The translations under genes were made by a program, and so were the position numbers. DNA of 64,000 nt from Lantana camara (lineage: Eukaryota; Streptophyta; Magnoliopsida; Lamiales; Verbenaceae): assembly GCA_037501455.1 (NCBI GenBank), contig CM074863.1:15186001-15250000 (forward strand), given 5' to 3'. This document shows positions 32,971-46,092 of this stretch, one piece after another. Every line of letters starts with the position of its first letter. Positions within the stretch are counted from its first letter, which is position 1. The notes beneath the pieces were generated by a model. That model was given only the letters and a program-made list of their open reading frames with translations. It searched no databases and had not been told where the DNA came from.

Positions 32971-34162
32971 TTCATTAATCCAAGATTATTAAGGAGATTG
33001 TTAATTATTTTTGATAAACAGATCCAAGTTTAGGCATTTATCTATGCGTTTGGCTTGCTATGTATAGCACTGGTGACTGGACCAAAGTACTTAAGTTGAC
33101 AATTAATATTTGTGGCTAGATCTAAGTTTCTTAGGAGATTACATTATGCACTTGCCATTGGACCTAGCTGTAGATCTAGTCCCGACATTTCATGGTTAAT
33201 AAGTTAATTTCATCTGCATTAGCAAATTAATATATGTAAATGGGATTTAAAAAATAAATATAATTAATTAATTATGTGGTGACTGGTGACCAATATTTTT
33301 GTATCGCAATAAATGAAGCTGACTAATAAACATATATATATAGTGCATTTATCAACAACCAATTGTATTTTGACAATAACAGGTCTGGTATTTGAAGAAT
33401 TGAAGGGATATAATAGGGTTAGTTCAACCTATATATGTATACACCAAGTAATTAAGTCAATTCATTGACTAAAGAATATCGAATTATATCCCGTGTTTCA
33501 ATTAAAGAAAGATGACTAATTTACATACTATGGGATGTTAGAGCCCCATATATATCTTGCGTCTTAAATTGATTCTTCTGAAATAATTTGAAAGGAGTGG
33601 CAGGAAATGTTTAAAGTCTATTTGCATACTTCGGTTCATCTATATTGTATCTTAATTCATTAATTCACGTCAAGTATATCGATAAATAGACTATCAATAT
33701 AATTGGCGTGTATTGATAAGTGCATCGATATATACAATTTTTTAGAATTTTTTTTTGTTTTTATTTGTTTATAATATTTAAATGTATTTGGTGGATTTTA
33801 AAAAAATTTAAAAAAAAAATAGAAATCACGTGGCAAGATGTGGTAATATCATATCATCAACTTGGATAAATCAATTGATTTCCGGCGATGATTAGGCAAT
33901 TTTCGTCAAATTTGTCATTAAATTGACACATTTTTTGAGTTAGTGGACTGTTTTGTCACCGGAATAGTAAGTGTCCCGAAATTGATAATTGGGGTCAGTT
34001 GGTATCCCGTTTTTGTATTTTTTCCATAATTCGCATGGTAGTCACGATGGATATATTAAATTAAACAGTACTCTTGATTCAAATATACATGTGTGTACCT
34101 CAGTTGTATCAAGATTCAAGACATGCTCAATACACATTAACAAGCCAACAATAACTACAGTC
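32971..34162. other. Intergenic DNA between the MULE and the P450
   Basis: AT-rich sequence with no recognised gene. Around 33800-34025 are words such as CGTGGCAAGATGTGG and TTGGTATCCCGTTTTTGTA that look like one arm of a foldback element, but the partner arm was not found. Confidence 0.3.
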
Positions 34163-35376
34163 ATGGAAGCCTTTCTAGCTAATATTTATATCTTAGTTCC
34201 TCTTATCCTTATTCCTTTTGCTCTGTATTTAGCCTCTTTTATGCCTTCTCTCGGCTCCCGCAAGACGAATCTACTCCCCGGTTCGCGGGGTTGGCCGATT
34301 CTGGGAGAGAACCTTAGAATGTTCTCGTTAGGCCCCGAGAAGTTCATGAAGGAGAGAATGGCAAAATACTCGGCGAAGGCATTCCAGACGTCCCTCTGGG
34401 AACAAAAGGTGGCAGTCCTGTACGGGCCGCAGGGAAATAAGTTTCAGTTCATGACCGAAAATAAGAAGATTTTAGCTCGGTGGGTGTCGCATTCGCTGAG
34501 GAAGATCCTGTTCTTCCACGAGAACGAGGAGATTAGTATGCAGGAAATATCGCCCGTCCTCAGATAAAGCTTCAACGAGGCAGTCCTGAAGCCCGAATCC
34601 CTTAAACAGCAAGTACGGGCGATGGATGCCATCGCCTGTGTGCACATGGATCAATGTTGGGAGAACAATGAAACAATAAAGGTGCTTCCTTTATCAAAGA
34701 AGTACACCTTCGAGCTTGTAAACTGTTGCTAAACGTGATGGATAAAGAGCGCATCAAGAGATTGGCTGATCCCTTTTATACTATGACCGATTCCTTTCTG
34801 TCCCTGCCTATCAATTTGCCAGGAACGGGCTATTGCCGTGCTATAAGATGCGGAGAAATGGTACACGGGGAGATGATGGAGCTCATCAAGGAGAGGATGA
34901 AGGAGCTTAATAATGGGGAGAACATTGATAAGGATACGTGTATGCTGTCAAAGATGATGCTTGTGAGAAATGAGGATGGAGAGTTATTGAGTAACCAGGC
35001 GATTTCCGACAATGTTGTTGGCATGCTGTTCGCTAGCTTCAACACCACGAGCTCCAGTATTACTAGCATCATCAGTTTTCTTGCTGAACTTCCTCACATC
35101 TATGAACAAGTTTACAAAGGTACTTACAATTATTAATTTTGCATACGTTCATGGTATATAACGTTCCTGTAAAGTACTGAAGATTCATTCATGATCAATT
35201 ATTTCAGAACAAATGGAGATTAAAAACTCAAAAAGCACTAATGAGCTCTTGACATGGGACGATATTGAGAAGATGAAGTATACTTGGAACGTTATGCGCG
35301 AGTCACTAAGATTGCTTCCACCCGCTCAAGGTTCTTTCAGGGAGGCCTTAACTGACTTTACCTATGCAGGCTACAC

Positions 35377-38300
35377 TGATAAGTTGCAGCTATCTTGATG
35401 AAGCAACAATAAAGCTTGAGAGAAAGAGAGAAGAAGAGAAAGAGAGATTGAGCTGAGAGAAACTGTAATTCATATTATTTAATGTAAAGCTGTACATGTG
35501 TCCATATATATAATACATAAGGCAACTTGTTTAACATGTGCCTTGTTAATGGGAGGTAATACACTTTTACCTCAACCCAAAGTATATACTAATTTTACAT
35601 ATGTGTTTTAACAGTTTGTAAACTGTAATACCCCCCCCCCCCCTCAAACTGGACCATGGATATTGATGAGTCCTAGTTTGCTGATGTGAGTCTGAAATGG
35701 AGTTGGAGGCAATTCTTTGGTGAAGACACCTGCCGTTTGTTGTTCTGTGCGAATTGGCAGAAGGTGGATCACTCCTTGTTGTAATTTCTTCCTTACAACA
35801 TGGCAATCAATTTCTATATGTTTTGTTCTTTCATGAAAGCTTGGGTTAGCTGCAATGTGTAGGGCTGACTTGTTGTCACAGTATATGATAGCTGGGTTTG
35901 TTGTGGGTATGTGAAGGTCTTGCAACAAATATTTTATCCACTGGACTTCACATGTGGTAGATGCAAGTGCCTTGTACTCAGCTTCAGAGCTTGATCTGGA
36001 AATGGTTGTTTGCTTCTTTAACTTCCAGCTTATCAAAGATTTGCCAAGGAATACACAGTAACCAGTGACTGATTTTCTTGTATCTAAGCATCCAGCCCAA
36101 TCTGAGTCACTAAATGCTTTCACTTCAGTTGAGGAATCTGCTGGAAAGTAAAGTCCTTGACCAGGTGAGTTCTTGATGTATCTGAGTATCCTGTGTGCGG
36201 CTTGGAAATGTTGAGTAGTAGGTTTGGAAAGGTATTGACTAAGTTGTTGGACACTGTAGGTGATGTCAGGTCTGGTTGTGCAGAGGTACAACAACCTTCC
36301 TACCAGTCTTCTGTGATTGGGAATGTCTGTGTAAGCTTCTCCTTCAGCTGTTATTTTAAGTGTTGAATCTATAGGTGTCTGACAGGGCTTTGAAGCTAGT
36401 AAACCTGCATCTTGGAGTAATTCTAGAGCATATTTTCTTTGGTTGATAGAGATGCCATTCTTTGTCCTTGCTATCTCCAGACCTAGGAAGAACTTTAATG
36501 AGCCCAGATCTTTTATTTTGAATGCATTGTCTAAAAAGGATTTGATGTCATTGATTTCTAGTTGACTATTAGCAGTTAGGATTATGTCATCCACATATAC
36601 TAGTAAAGCAGTAAATGAAGAGTCATTATGTTTGACAAACAGGCTATAATCAGCAATGGATTGAACATATCCTTGTGAGATCAAGGATGTTGACAGCTTA
36701 GAGAACCATTGTCTTGAGGCCTGTTTGAGGCCATATAAAGATTTGGTAAGTTTACAAACCTTGTTAAGAGCATTAGCAATAAAACCTTGAGGGAGTGACA
36801 TATACACTTCTTCATGCAAATCACCATGTAAGAAGGCATTGTTGACATCTAATTGTTCTAGAAACCAATTATTGTGTGAAGCAAGTGAAATGAGAACTCT
36901 AATTGTTGTGATTTTGGCGACAAGACTAAAAGTATCAAAATAATCTAGGCCTTCAGTTTGTGTGTAGCCTTTTGCAACTAACCTAGCTTTGTATCTCTCA
37001 ATAGTACCATCTGATTTATATTTGATTCTAAAAACCCATTTAAAACCTATTGCTCTCTTGTTAGGGGGAAGATCTACAATTTGCCAAGTATTAGTAAGTT
37101 TGAGAGCATCTAATTCCTTTTGCATTGCTTCCCTCCATTCAGGATATGTTACAGCTTGAGTATAAGTTTTAGGCTCAGGAATGGAAGAAATGCTAGGGGT
37201 GAAATGCTTATACTTGTCAGATAAATGAGTATAATCTAAAACTGATGATAATGGGTAGAGTACACCTGAGTTGTCTGTAGGAATATGTTGAATTAGATTG
37301 CAGTGATAAGCTTGCAGATAAGAGGGTGTATGCCTTGATCTTTGTGGCCTGGAAGCTGGTACAACTTCATGGTGTTGAGGAAGTGCAGCAGCTGGATTAG
37401 TGTCTGCAGAAGCTGGATTGATGTCTGCAGAAGCTGGATTAACTTCAGGAATAAAATTAGTAACCTCATCTATGTAAAGTGTATCAGAGGAATGGGGAAG
37501 TGATACAATTTGATCATTTGAGCTGGGAATCAAAGTGGTTTGAAATGGAAACTGATTTTCAATGAATTGAACATTTCTGGAAATGAAAATTTCAGAAGTG
37601 TCCAAGTCCTGTAATATGTATCCTTTAGTTCCAGATTGAAAGCCTAAGAAAACAGATTTCCTTGCTCTTGGATCAAATTTACCCCTGTGTTGTGTTAGAG
37701 TAGAAGCATAAGACAGACAACCAAATACCTTAAGCTCCTTGTAATCAGGAATTGAGTTGTAGAGTAACTCAAATGGAGACTTATTCTGTAACAAAGGTGT
37801 TGGTAGTCTATTTATGATATACACATCATGGATAATGGCATATGACCATAGAGATTTGTTCATATTAGATTGAAAAAGTAAGGCTCTAGCTATATTTAAA
37901 ATGTGCTGGTGTTTTCTTTCCACAATACCATTTTGTTGTGGAGTTTCCACACAAGAAGTTTGATGAATTATACCCTTTTGAGAGTAAAAGTTGTGCATTG
38001 CAAATTCAGGACCATTATCAGACCGAATGACCTGAATTTTGACCTCAAACTGTGTTTCAACCATGGAAATGAAATTAAGTAGCTGTTGCCTTATATCAGA
38101 TTTCTTTTTAACTAAAGCAACCCATGTGAACCTAGAGTAGTCATCAACTACAATTAAGAAATATCTATGTCCAGAAACTGAAGGTATGGAATAAGGACCC
38201 CAAATGTCCACATGTATAAGTTGAAAAATTCTAGATGAAACAGAATTGCTCAAAGGAAAAGGTAGCCTCTTTTGTTTAGACAAATGACAAATGTCACAAG

Positions 38301-40466
38301 AATTGGATTGAAATTTGCACATTATTGATTTATCATAATTCTGAAGTACATCCATTATGGAGGCAGGTACATGGCTAAGCCTAAAATGCCAAATGTTATC
38401 AAGAGTTACAGATTGAAAATGACCAACAAAAGAAGAAGAAACAGAAGAAACAAAAGCAGGAGGGGCAGGTTTATGCAACACATATAATCCATGCTTGAGC
38501 TCAGCTAAACCAATCATCCTCAAAGTCTTGGGTGCCTGAATGACACAAGTATTAGAGGAAAAAACCACAGAACAACCAAGTGATTTTGTTATCTCAGATA
38601 TAGATAAGAGATTAAATTTGAAATCTGGAATATATAACACATTATCAAGTACAAGATCATCAGAAAGTTGAACCATGCCAGCATGATTTGCAGTAATGGT
38701 ACTGCCATTTGGCAGTTTAACAAATATGGGATTTATGGATTTCAAAATTTTGAAACAAGATGAAGAGTAACATATGTGATCAGTGGCACCAGTGTCTAAT
38801 ATCCAAACAGGGGAATTGAAACTGGAACAAGACAAGGTATGAGATATACCTGTGGGAGTCAAGTGATCACTGGAAGGAGGATCAACTGAAATCTGATTAG
38901 CTTGATGATTTGATTGACCATCTGGAGGCTGTTGTAGCATTGAGAGTAGCCTTTGAAACTGATCTTGAGTGAGGGATACACTGTGAGAGGACTCAGGTGC
39001 TGAAGTAGAATGTGGATTAACATAATCTTGGGAAGTGGAAGCATGATCAGTATCATCCTGGGAATCTTGTGCATAGAGAGCAGCAGCCACAGGATTGTAA
39101 AACTTGTAATTAGAGGGGAAACCATATTTCTTGTAGCAAGTTTTTTCTGTATGATTTGGCCCCCCACAATGTGGGCAAGATTTGCCATTAGAGATCATAG
39201 GTTTCTTTGAGTTCTGAAACTTGGACTGTCCTCTACCAAAACCTTGACCAAACGCATTCTTAGAGGAACCAAAAGACTGATTGTTTGAGGAATTTGAAGG
39301 CTGTTTGGATGATGAACTGGAATGCTGATTATAGAAGGTGTTGGACTTAAAACCACCAGATTGGTTAGAGGAGTGAACATTAAAGGATTTATGATCGGCA
39401 ACTACAGATAACTGTCTTTCTTGTTGTAAAACCATTGAAAACACTTTAGTTAGAGAAGGCAGCGGATCAATAAGCATGATTTGGGATCTTACGCCAGAGA
39501 ATTTGCTATTGAGGCCATTAAGAAAACGTATGACACAATCACTCTGCTGATATTGCTTAAAAATATCAATAACCCCACAAGAACAGGGAGTCAAGCAAGA
39601 ACAAGATGGTAATGGCCTAAAGTTATAATACTCATCCCACAATATCTTCAATTTTGTGAAAAACTTAGAAACAGAACTTTCATCTTGACTTACAGAAAAT
39701 ATTTCCTCCTGAAGTTCAGCAATCCGAAATGCATCGCCATGGGAAAATCGCTCACGAAGATCTGTCCAGACATCACTTGCTTTGTCAAGCCACATAACGT
39801 GACCACATGCGAGATCCAAGAGAGGACCATTGTATTGCATCTCTCCCAAACTGGAAGGAGAGGATCAAGGGCAGATGGCATCGGCAAAGTACCAGAGACG
39901 AACGCGTACTTGTTTTTGGATTGAAGCGCCATTTTCATCCCGCGCGCCCAGTTGTGGTAATTGGATCCATCTAAAGGAGGCGAAATGAGAGTCAAGGAAG
40001 GATTCTCTTTTGGATGCAGATAGTATGGACCGGAAGGAGTGAGGCGTGATTCTGCAGCTGCGATGGCTTCCAGAGTTGCCATAGTTGAAGAAATTGAAAC
40101 CGAATTGAAGAAACGAAGGCTAGAATTCGATCAAGAAACACGAAATTGACAAGAAGAAATGAAGAAAAACGAACGCAGCGTGATGAAATTTACGGATTTT
40201 CTACTGATACCATGATAAGTTGCAGCTATCTTGATGAAGCAACAATGAAGCTTGAGAGAAAGAGAGAAGAAGAGAAAGAGAGATTGAGCTGAGAGAAACT
40301 GTAATTCATATTATTTAATGTAAAGCTGTACATGTGTCCATATATATAATACATAAGGCAACTTGTTTAACACGTGCCTTGTTAATGGGAGGTAATACAC
40401 TTTTACCTCAACTCAAAGTATATACTAATTTTACATATGTGTTTTAACAGTTTGTAAACTGTAATA
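35377..40466 (-). mobile_element. Copia retrotransposon inserted in the P450 gene, 5.1 kb
   Basis: LTRs at 35377-35630 and 40213-40466 are both 254 bp and differ at only three positions by my alignment. The primer site at 40201-40212 reads TGGTATCAGTAG on the minus strand. The purine tract at 35631-35643 is a run of 13 C on the plus strand. On the minus strand the LTR starts TATTACAG and ends TTATCA. The P450 frame resumes directly after it. A clean 5-bp target duplication is not visible (only AC is shared), so one edge may have been altered. Confidence 0.93.
35644..40082 (-). pseudogene. Copia gag-pol polyprotein, nearly intact, one frameshift in gag
   Basis: Starts MATLEAIAAAESRLTPSG at 40082. 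Gag (DGSNYHNWARGMKMAL) runs to about 39800, where the frame changes: SWISHVVT stops matching and the next frame continues MWLDKASDVWTDLRERF. From there about 1,390 codons are open: CCHC knuckle CPHCGGPNHTEKTC, protease WILDTGATDHIC, the pre-integrase segment ending WHFRLSHVP, and integrase (HVDIWGPY, RSDNGPEF, GIVERKHQH). Then come RT (KARLVAKGYTQTEGLDYFDTF, LLVYVDDIILT) and RNase H (SDSDWAG, SSSEAEYKALA, CDNKSALH). The stop lies just before the purine tract. One indel separates it from an autonomous element; a sequencing error is also possible. Confidence 0.9.
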
Positions 40467-41027
40467 ACCATCCCCAAAGGATTTAATGTGTCTGTATATA
40501 TATACATACATATATCAGATAATTACAAATATTCTCGAAAGAAATCCTCATAGTTGAGAAATTATAAAAAATGCTATTTTTGGCAATTTCTCTAATCGTT
40601 TTTCGTAACTCTTGCCCAAACGTAGAGATCATACAATTTTAGTAATTTTTCATTTTCAAGATTTTCAAGATCATATTAATATTGTAGGCTCAATTAGCTA
40701 GTATTCTTGCGGGTACGAATGCAGACATTTTGGAGGGTCCATACTTCACACAAGAATCCCGACTACTTCCCCGAGCCAGACAAGTTCGATCCGTCTAGGT
40801 TTGAAGGGAAAGGCCCAGCACCTTACACATTCATCCCCTTTGGTGGAGGATCAACAATATGCCCAGGAAGAGACTATTCTAGGCTTGAAGTTTTGGTTTT
40901 CATCCACAATGTAGTCACAAGGTTCAAGCTTCAGAAGGCTATCCCAGATGAGAAGATTGTTTTCTATGCTTCTCCTACACCAGTTCACGGCTTTCCTGTC
41001 AACCTCACGCCCCACAAGTTGAATTAA

Positions 41028-42436
41028 TTCGCTTTACTGAAATTAAGTTTCGCATTTAATTTACTCAATAATAATAGTCTTACTTTTGTGTTGTATTCTC
41101 CGAATCAGAAATTAATTTTGCTTTTTTGAGTAAATTAAATATATAATTTATCTAAATATTTTTAATTTATCAAATTATTAAAATCGAATTATTTGAAAAT
41201 ATCCACTTTGCAAAGAAGAGGTATGTGAATAAGTTGGAGGAAAAGATTTGCAAAATGAGGCAGAAAAAAATTCCCTTTTTCTCGTCCCTTCTGCAACCAA
41301 CTTGGTTTCCTTGTCTCACGAACATGTTTTCCAGAGCTTGTTAGGAGAAAACTAGGGCAGCTTGCACTGTATAATGAGCATGTGAGGGGAGGTCTGTGTA
41401 ATTTTTATATAGAGTTTTTGGAATAAAGGCAAGTTATATGTGATAGTTTCTCGATAGAACTTTATGTATAGTTTATTTCATGTGAGGCAGTTTGAAAAAC
41501 GTAGTTATATATTTGGCCTTCTTTTACCTAATAAAAGCTGAAAATATAAGTAAGAAATGTGATCGTGCTTGGATCTAGGCTGCTTATATGACTCCAAATC
41601 CTAATTTAATTGCTCAAACTTTTATAATGAGAAGAAGTTTTCGACTTCTTATGAAACTCAGGAAGAAAGAAATATAAGCTCAACCTAATAAATATGTACT
41701 TAGTTATGGATATAAATACGGAATATGTTGGACCCATATGTGTGAAAAGTGCGTTGTCTAAAATGCATTAAGTGCACAATATGCTTCGTTCAAGGTGCAC
41801 TTAATGCAACTTGTAGTTTAGTGGTTGTATCAACCCAATTTGTGGATGGACAAAGTAAAGAAATGTCATATAGATTGTTATAGAATCTTGTGCATTACAT
41901 ATTAAGTTATTAACCCTTGGCTTTGACAGTTCGAATTGGAGCCTTAACCAAGTGGCAGCTCCACGTAGGTCAGACAATAGATCAGAACATGATGAGCCGC
42001 CAAAATGGTCGGTGAGATTTGGCGCCACAGGATAGGTACCGCTATGCCATGTCAAAATGCCTAATATATATTTTTCTATTATTTAAACATACTTTCATAT
42101 TTCCTCCTCGTCTCAATCTCAATATGTCACTTTTGTATATAATTTTAATATTTTTCAAAATACTTATTTTATGGAAACACCACCTTAACCTTTAAAAATT
42201 CTGATAAGACACAAGGAAAAACCTTGGAAAACTGTATTAATTTTTTAATTCAAATAGTTTGATTAATCTCACTCTTACAAGTACAACACCTTCCCCCCGC
42301 CCCTACTATTTGTATCTCAACTCCTCTAATCCTTGCTCCACTCTCTCACTCAGCTCAGCCAATCCCTGTCTGATCATTCCTCCACCGCCTCAACGCTTTT
42401 CCCACCACCAACCTTCTCCACTTTCACCCCCCAAAA
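41028..42436. other. Intergenic DNA, P450 3' flank and tetraspanin promoter
   Basis: AT-rich, no recognised gene. The last 150 bases are C-rich (CCCCGCCCC, CCTCCACCGCCTC) and probably form the 5' leader of the tetraspanin gene. Confidence 0.35.
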
Positions 42437-45400
42437 ATGGCGGTTTCCAACAGCCTCACCGCGATTCTCAACTTCATAGCTCTGATGTGCTCCATCCCAA
42501 TCATTTCCGCCGGCATATGGCTGGCCTCCCAGCCGGACAACGAGTGCATCCGGTGGCTCCGCTGGCCCCTCGTCTTCATGGGAATCGCATTTCTCTTAGT
42601 CACTCTCTCCGGATTCGTCGGCGCCTCTTTGAAAAAGGAAGGCCTTCTGGGTCTCTATTTGGTCTGCATGTTCATTCTCATAGTGCTGCTGCTCGTACTC
42701 CTCATACTCGCCTTCGTCGTCACGGGCCCCGACGGCGCGTACGACGTCCCCGGGACGGGTTTCCGGGAGTACAGGTTGCAGGGCTTCTCTGCTTGGATGA
42801 GGGATCATATTACCAGTAATGATAATTGGGAAGGGATAAGGGCGTGTTTGGCTGAGTCGGGAAGGTGTCCCAAGCTTGACCAGAAGTATATCACTGCTGC
42901 CGATTTCTTTGCCGCGCATCTCTCTCCGATTGAGGTAAGCCCTTTTTCCCTATGTTTTAAAACTGGTCCGGTCCCGCGTGAAGTCATGATTACCTAATAA
43001 TTATATTTAATTATAATATATAATAATATAAATACTAGTTATATATAATTATATAAATATTAACTAGAAATAATCAAATAAATTCAATAATATAAAAAAA
43101 TAGATATAATCTTAAATCACTTTTAACTACTAATTAAGTTTTAAATAACATCTCTAATAATAAAATTTTAAATTATACATCTACGAATATATAGATAAAC
43201 TATCTAATTTAGGGGTGTGCTCCGAGTCGAGCTACTTTGTGAACCGCACAAGTCGGGCTCAAGCAGGCTCAACTCGTACTCGAACGATGTCAAGTTCAAG
43301 TCAAGCTTAATCGAGCTTGAGTTGTGTGTCAAACCAAGCTCAAGCCTATTTCTTTAAGGCTCGAGTCTTACGAGATATATAAAAATTAATATACATATAT
43401 ATGATTTAGTCATACTAAATATATGATATATTATAAATTTTTATCTTCTTATTTTGATAATAAATATGATTTAATAATATTGAAATTCAATAATTACAAC
43501 AACATATATATCATTATATACAATACTACTAACATGTTATTATGATAATATATAATATTTATTCAAACAATGATTTAATTAAAAAATAGATTCGATCTAC
43601 TATAATAAATAATTAATTACATAGGTATATATCTTCATAAAATATTAGTTAATAATTTTTTGGTATAATTACACGATATATAACATAATTTATACCATTT
43701 TATATATTATCTATAATACATTTATAATCTTACTAAATTTTGTTTCATAATATGTCTTAACAATATATTATTTTACAATGACACATTAGACCATATAATA
43801 TTACTAATACAAAAATATATTCATTCAAATATTTAATGTAATAAAATAATAAATATCATATACCATACTAACTAATTAATAACATAAGTATATGTCTTAA
43901 TAAAATATTAATTAATTATTTGTATTGTGTAATTACATAATTTATAGTTTATTGTAATATAATTAATAATATTCATATATAATCTAAAATATCATATATA
44001 TATATATATATATATATTAATGGTTATAATTTATTAAAACTGATATAAAACTTAAAAATGTTAGTATACTATATATATTTTATATCTTAATATCCTTGTT
44101 ATTATTTAATATTATTCTTGAATGAGAACTAAAAAATATCCATAAAAAATATATTGGCTCGTCAAGTCGAATCGAGCTCGGCTTGATATTTGGGCAAGTC
44201 AAGCTCAAGCCCATAAAAAATAAGCTTGACAAGCTCAATCTCAATCTCAAGCCATACATATGATTTTCAAGCTCAAGCTGAATTTTTTTTACCAAACTCG
44301 AATCAACTTGACTCGAAACGCACCCGTATATCTAGCTAAATAACAAAATAACCAACATCAACAAAATTAACAATATAGATTAAAGATTGATTTAATAGAT
44401 ATCATATTTTTATTATGAAAAAAAAAAAAAGTAAAATAATATCATACATCTGTTTATATTATTATAAATACATATTATAATAAATAAGATATTTACATTA
44501 TTTCACCATAATTAAATTGAATTCTTACAAGGTATTAAATATTTATAGGCATAATTAATATTTCTTAGAATTTAATTTTTAATTGTAATTTGCACATTCG
44601 ATGCGCTTATTATTAGAAGTATTATTAAATGTTTTTCCAATTAATACCAACGATCCATCTGGACAATTGGTTTCAGCATTACCCTTTGTTGTAGAGGTGA
44701 TGGGTTCGAGCCCCAGAACACCACCAATTAAAATGGTTTTTACAATTTTACAGGGAAAAAAAAAAAAAAAAAGAGCCAAACATCCGGAAAGCGGTCCGGG
44801 TCAGTGTTTTAACCGGTTTTTTTATCTGTTCCTAGCGGTGGTTTTAGGGGAGTGTTCAGATCCGATATGAGGTCGGTCACCGATTGAACTAGTTTTAAAA
44901 CATAGCTTTTTTCTCTTTTACCCTCCTGCTTTTAATTTTGTAGGGATAATTGTTTATTGAAGGAATTTTGGTGAATCCAAACGCGGTCTTAAGTGCGTGT
45001 TTGAGCTCAATGATTAATTTGTGTGAAGAGATAACTATCCCTACTTTAGATTTATTTGTTGAAATTGAAATTCATGCCATATCATCATAGTTCAGTGACA
45101 ATGCTTATGCAAGTCCAATGATCATATTTTACTGTATTAATTTCTGGGTTTTCATTATTGACTCAGTGCGACAACTGACCATGCCAGATGCCCAGAAATC
45201 TGTTTTCTAGAATTCTGTATTTCAAATCATGGGACTGAATTTTTTATAATCAATGTGCGAAAAGACATTGATAAATATGTAGGTGCTGTGGACCCACAAA
45301 CAGAATTTACTGAATTGATTGTTGTTTTGACTTATCATGCTCTGGTAAAGCTACTTTTCTGAAGGTCAAAGATTTCATAATGGCCAAGTTTAATTTTGAA

Positions 45401-46092
45401 CCAACTCCCTCTGTCTGTGAAGGTACACATGGAGTGTATCAATCCAGTGTCTGTAAACCTCTTCTTTTTGTCTTTATTTTATCTAGACTCTACCTAATGG
45501 TGGTCCCTTAACCCTTTCACGTTCCCAATTTCTTGTCATCTATCTATACAACGCAAAATTCTAGCTTTAATTAGTGATCTCTCAAAAGGGCAATTAGTAG
45601 AGAATAATTGAGATCACATTTCTTGTCCACATTGTATTCTGCAAGATCTGAAGTTGTAATAGTGGGGTGCAAAGATACTCTGAACACTTTATGCTTTGTG
45701 CTTGAAGTACACATATATATATCAGATTTTGTAGTCTTGTTTATTTTCTCCAATTTAACTTCATTGGAATGTAGGCTGGATGCTGTAAGCCTCCATCCAT
45801 ATGCGGGTATCAATACGCTGCCCCAACAACTTGGAACGGGCCATCAAACGTGGCAGCAAATGCAGATTGCGCGATATGGAGCAACGACCCGAGCCAGCTC
45901 TGCTACAACTGCGATTCTTGTAAAGCGGGTTTGCTTGGAAGCTTAAGGGAGGAGTGGAGAAAAGCCAACATAATACTGATAGTCACGGTGGTGGTTTTGA
46001 TTGTTGTTTATCTCATAGCCTGCAGCGCTTACAAGAATGCCCAAACTGAAGAGATTTTCCGCAGATACAAACAGGGCTCTGACTGGTATTAA
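42437..46092 (+). CDS. TET2: Tetraspanin (TET2-like), two exons
   Basis: A four-helix membrane protein that organises plasma-membrane microdomains. Exon 1 is 42437-42934 and exon 2 45775-46092 (GT-AG), coding 271 aa, the usual plant length. Helices are near residues 8-29, 43-63, 72-96 and 230-252. The large outer loop carries the plant signature GCCKPP at 168-173, plus C-G-Y (ICGYQY) and LCYNCDSCKAG. The C-terminal tail TEEIFRRYKQG is typical. Stretches such as IPIISAGIWLASQPDNEC, AFVVTGPDG and LIACSAYKNAQTEEIF resemble Arabidopsis TET2 (from memory). The single intron sits just before GCCKPP, the expected place; here it is 2.8 kb long and contains a hAT-type element and a SINE-like piece. 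The gene appears functional. Overlapping frames in other phases are shadows. Confidence 0.92.
43209..44328. mobile_element. Non-autonomous hAT element in the tetraspanin intron
   Basis: The ends are inverted: left GGGGTGTGCTCCGAGTCGAG, right its imperfect complement (CTTGACTCGAAACGCACCC). Both flanks carry strings of CAAGCTC/GAGCTTG. Flanking words TATCTAAT and TATCTAGC agree at six of eight bases, compatible with an aged 8-bp hAT duplication. The AT-rich core has no coding frame. Confidence 0.65.
44640..44775 (+). mobile_element. SINE-like sequence with B-box and poly(A) tail
   Basis: GATGGGTTCGAGCCCC near 44698 is a Pol III B-box, followed about 45 bases later by a poly(A) run (44755-44772). 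An A-box-like stretch precedes it (TTGTTGTAGAGG). The tRNA fold is incomplete, so a SINE or tRNA-related relic is meant. Confidence 0.4.

Larger units (their letters stand above)
34163..41027 (+). pseudogene. CYP716-like cytochrome P450 pseudogene split by a Copia element
   Basis: CYP716 enzymes oxidise triterpenes such as beta-amyrin at the ER. Pieces: a membrane anchor and GSRGWPILGENLRM from 34163; LADPFYTM to LPHIYEQVYK up to 35119; an exon from 35208 ([42 protein letters not shown]) cut by the insertion at 35377; continuation TIPKGFN at 40467-40487; and a last exon 40725-41027 (HKNPDYFPEPDKFDPSRFEG, PFGGGSTICPGRDY, IPDEKIV). Other damage: a stop at 34565-34567, a frameshift near 34730, FNTTS where the I-helix D-T motif belongs, and T in place of the conserved heme-loop Arg (GGGSTICPG). 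It was probably already degraded or diverged before the insertion. Confidence 0.85.

Noticed and set aside
42259..42819. A 186-codon frame overlapping tetraspanin exon 1
   Set aside because: Shadow frame; exon 1 in the other phase shows the four-helix tetraspanin pattern and splices to exon 2.
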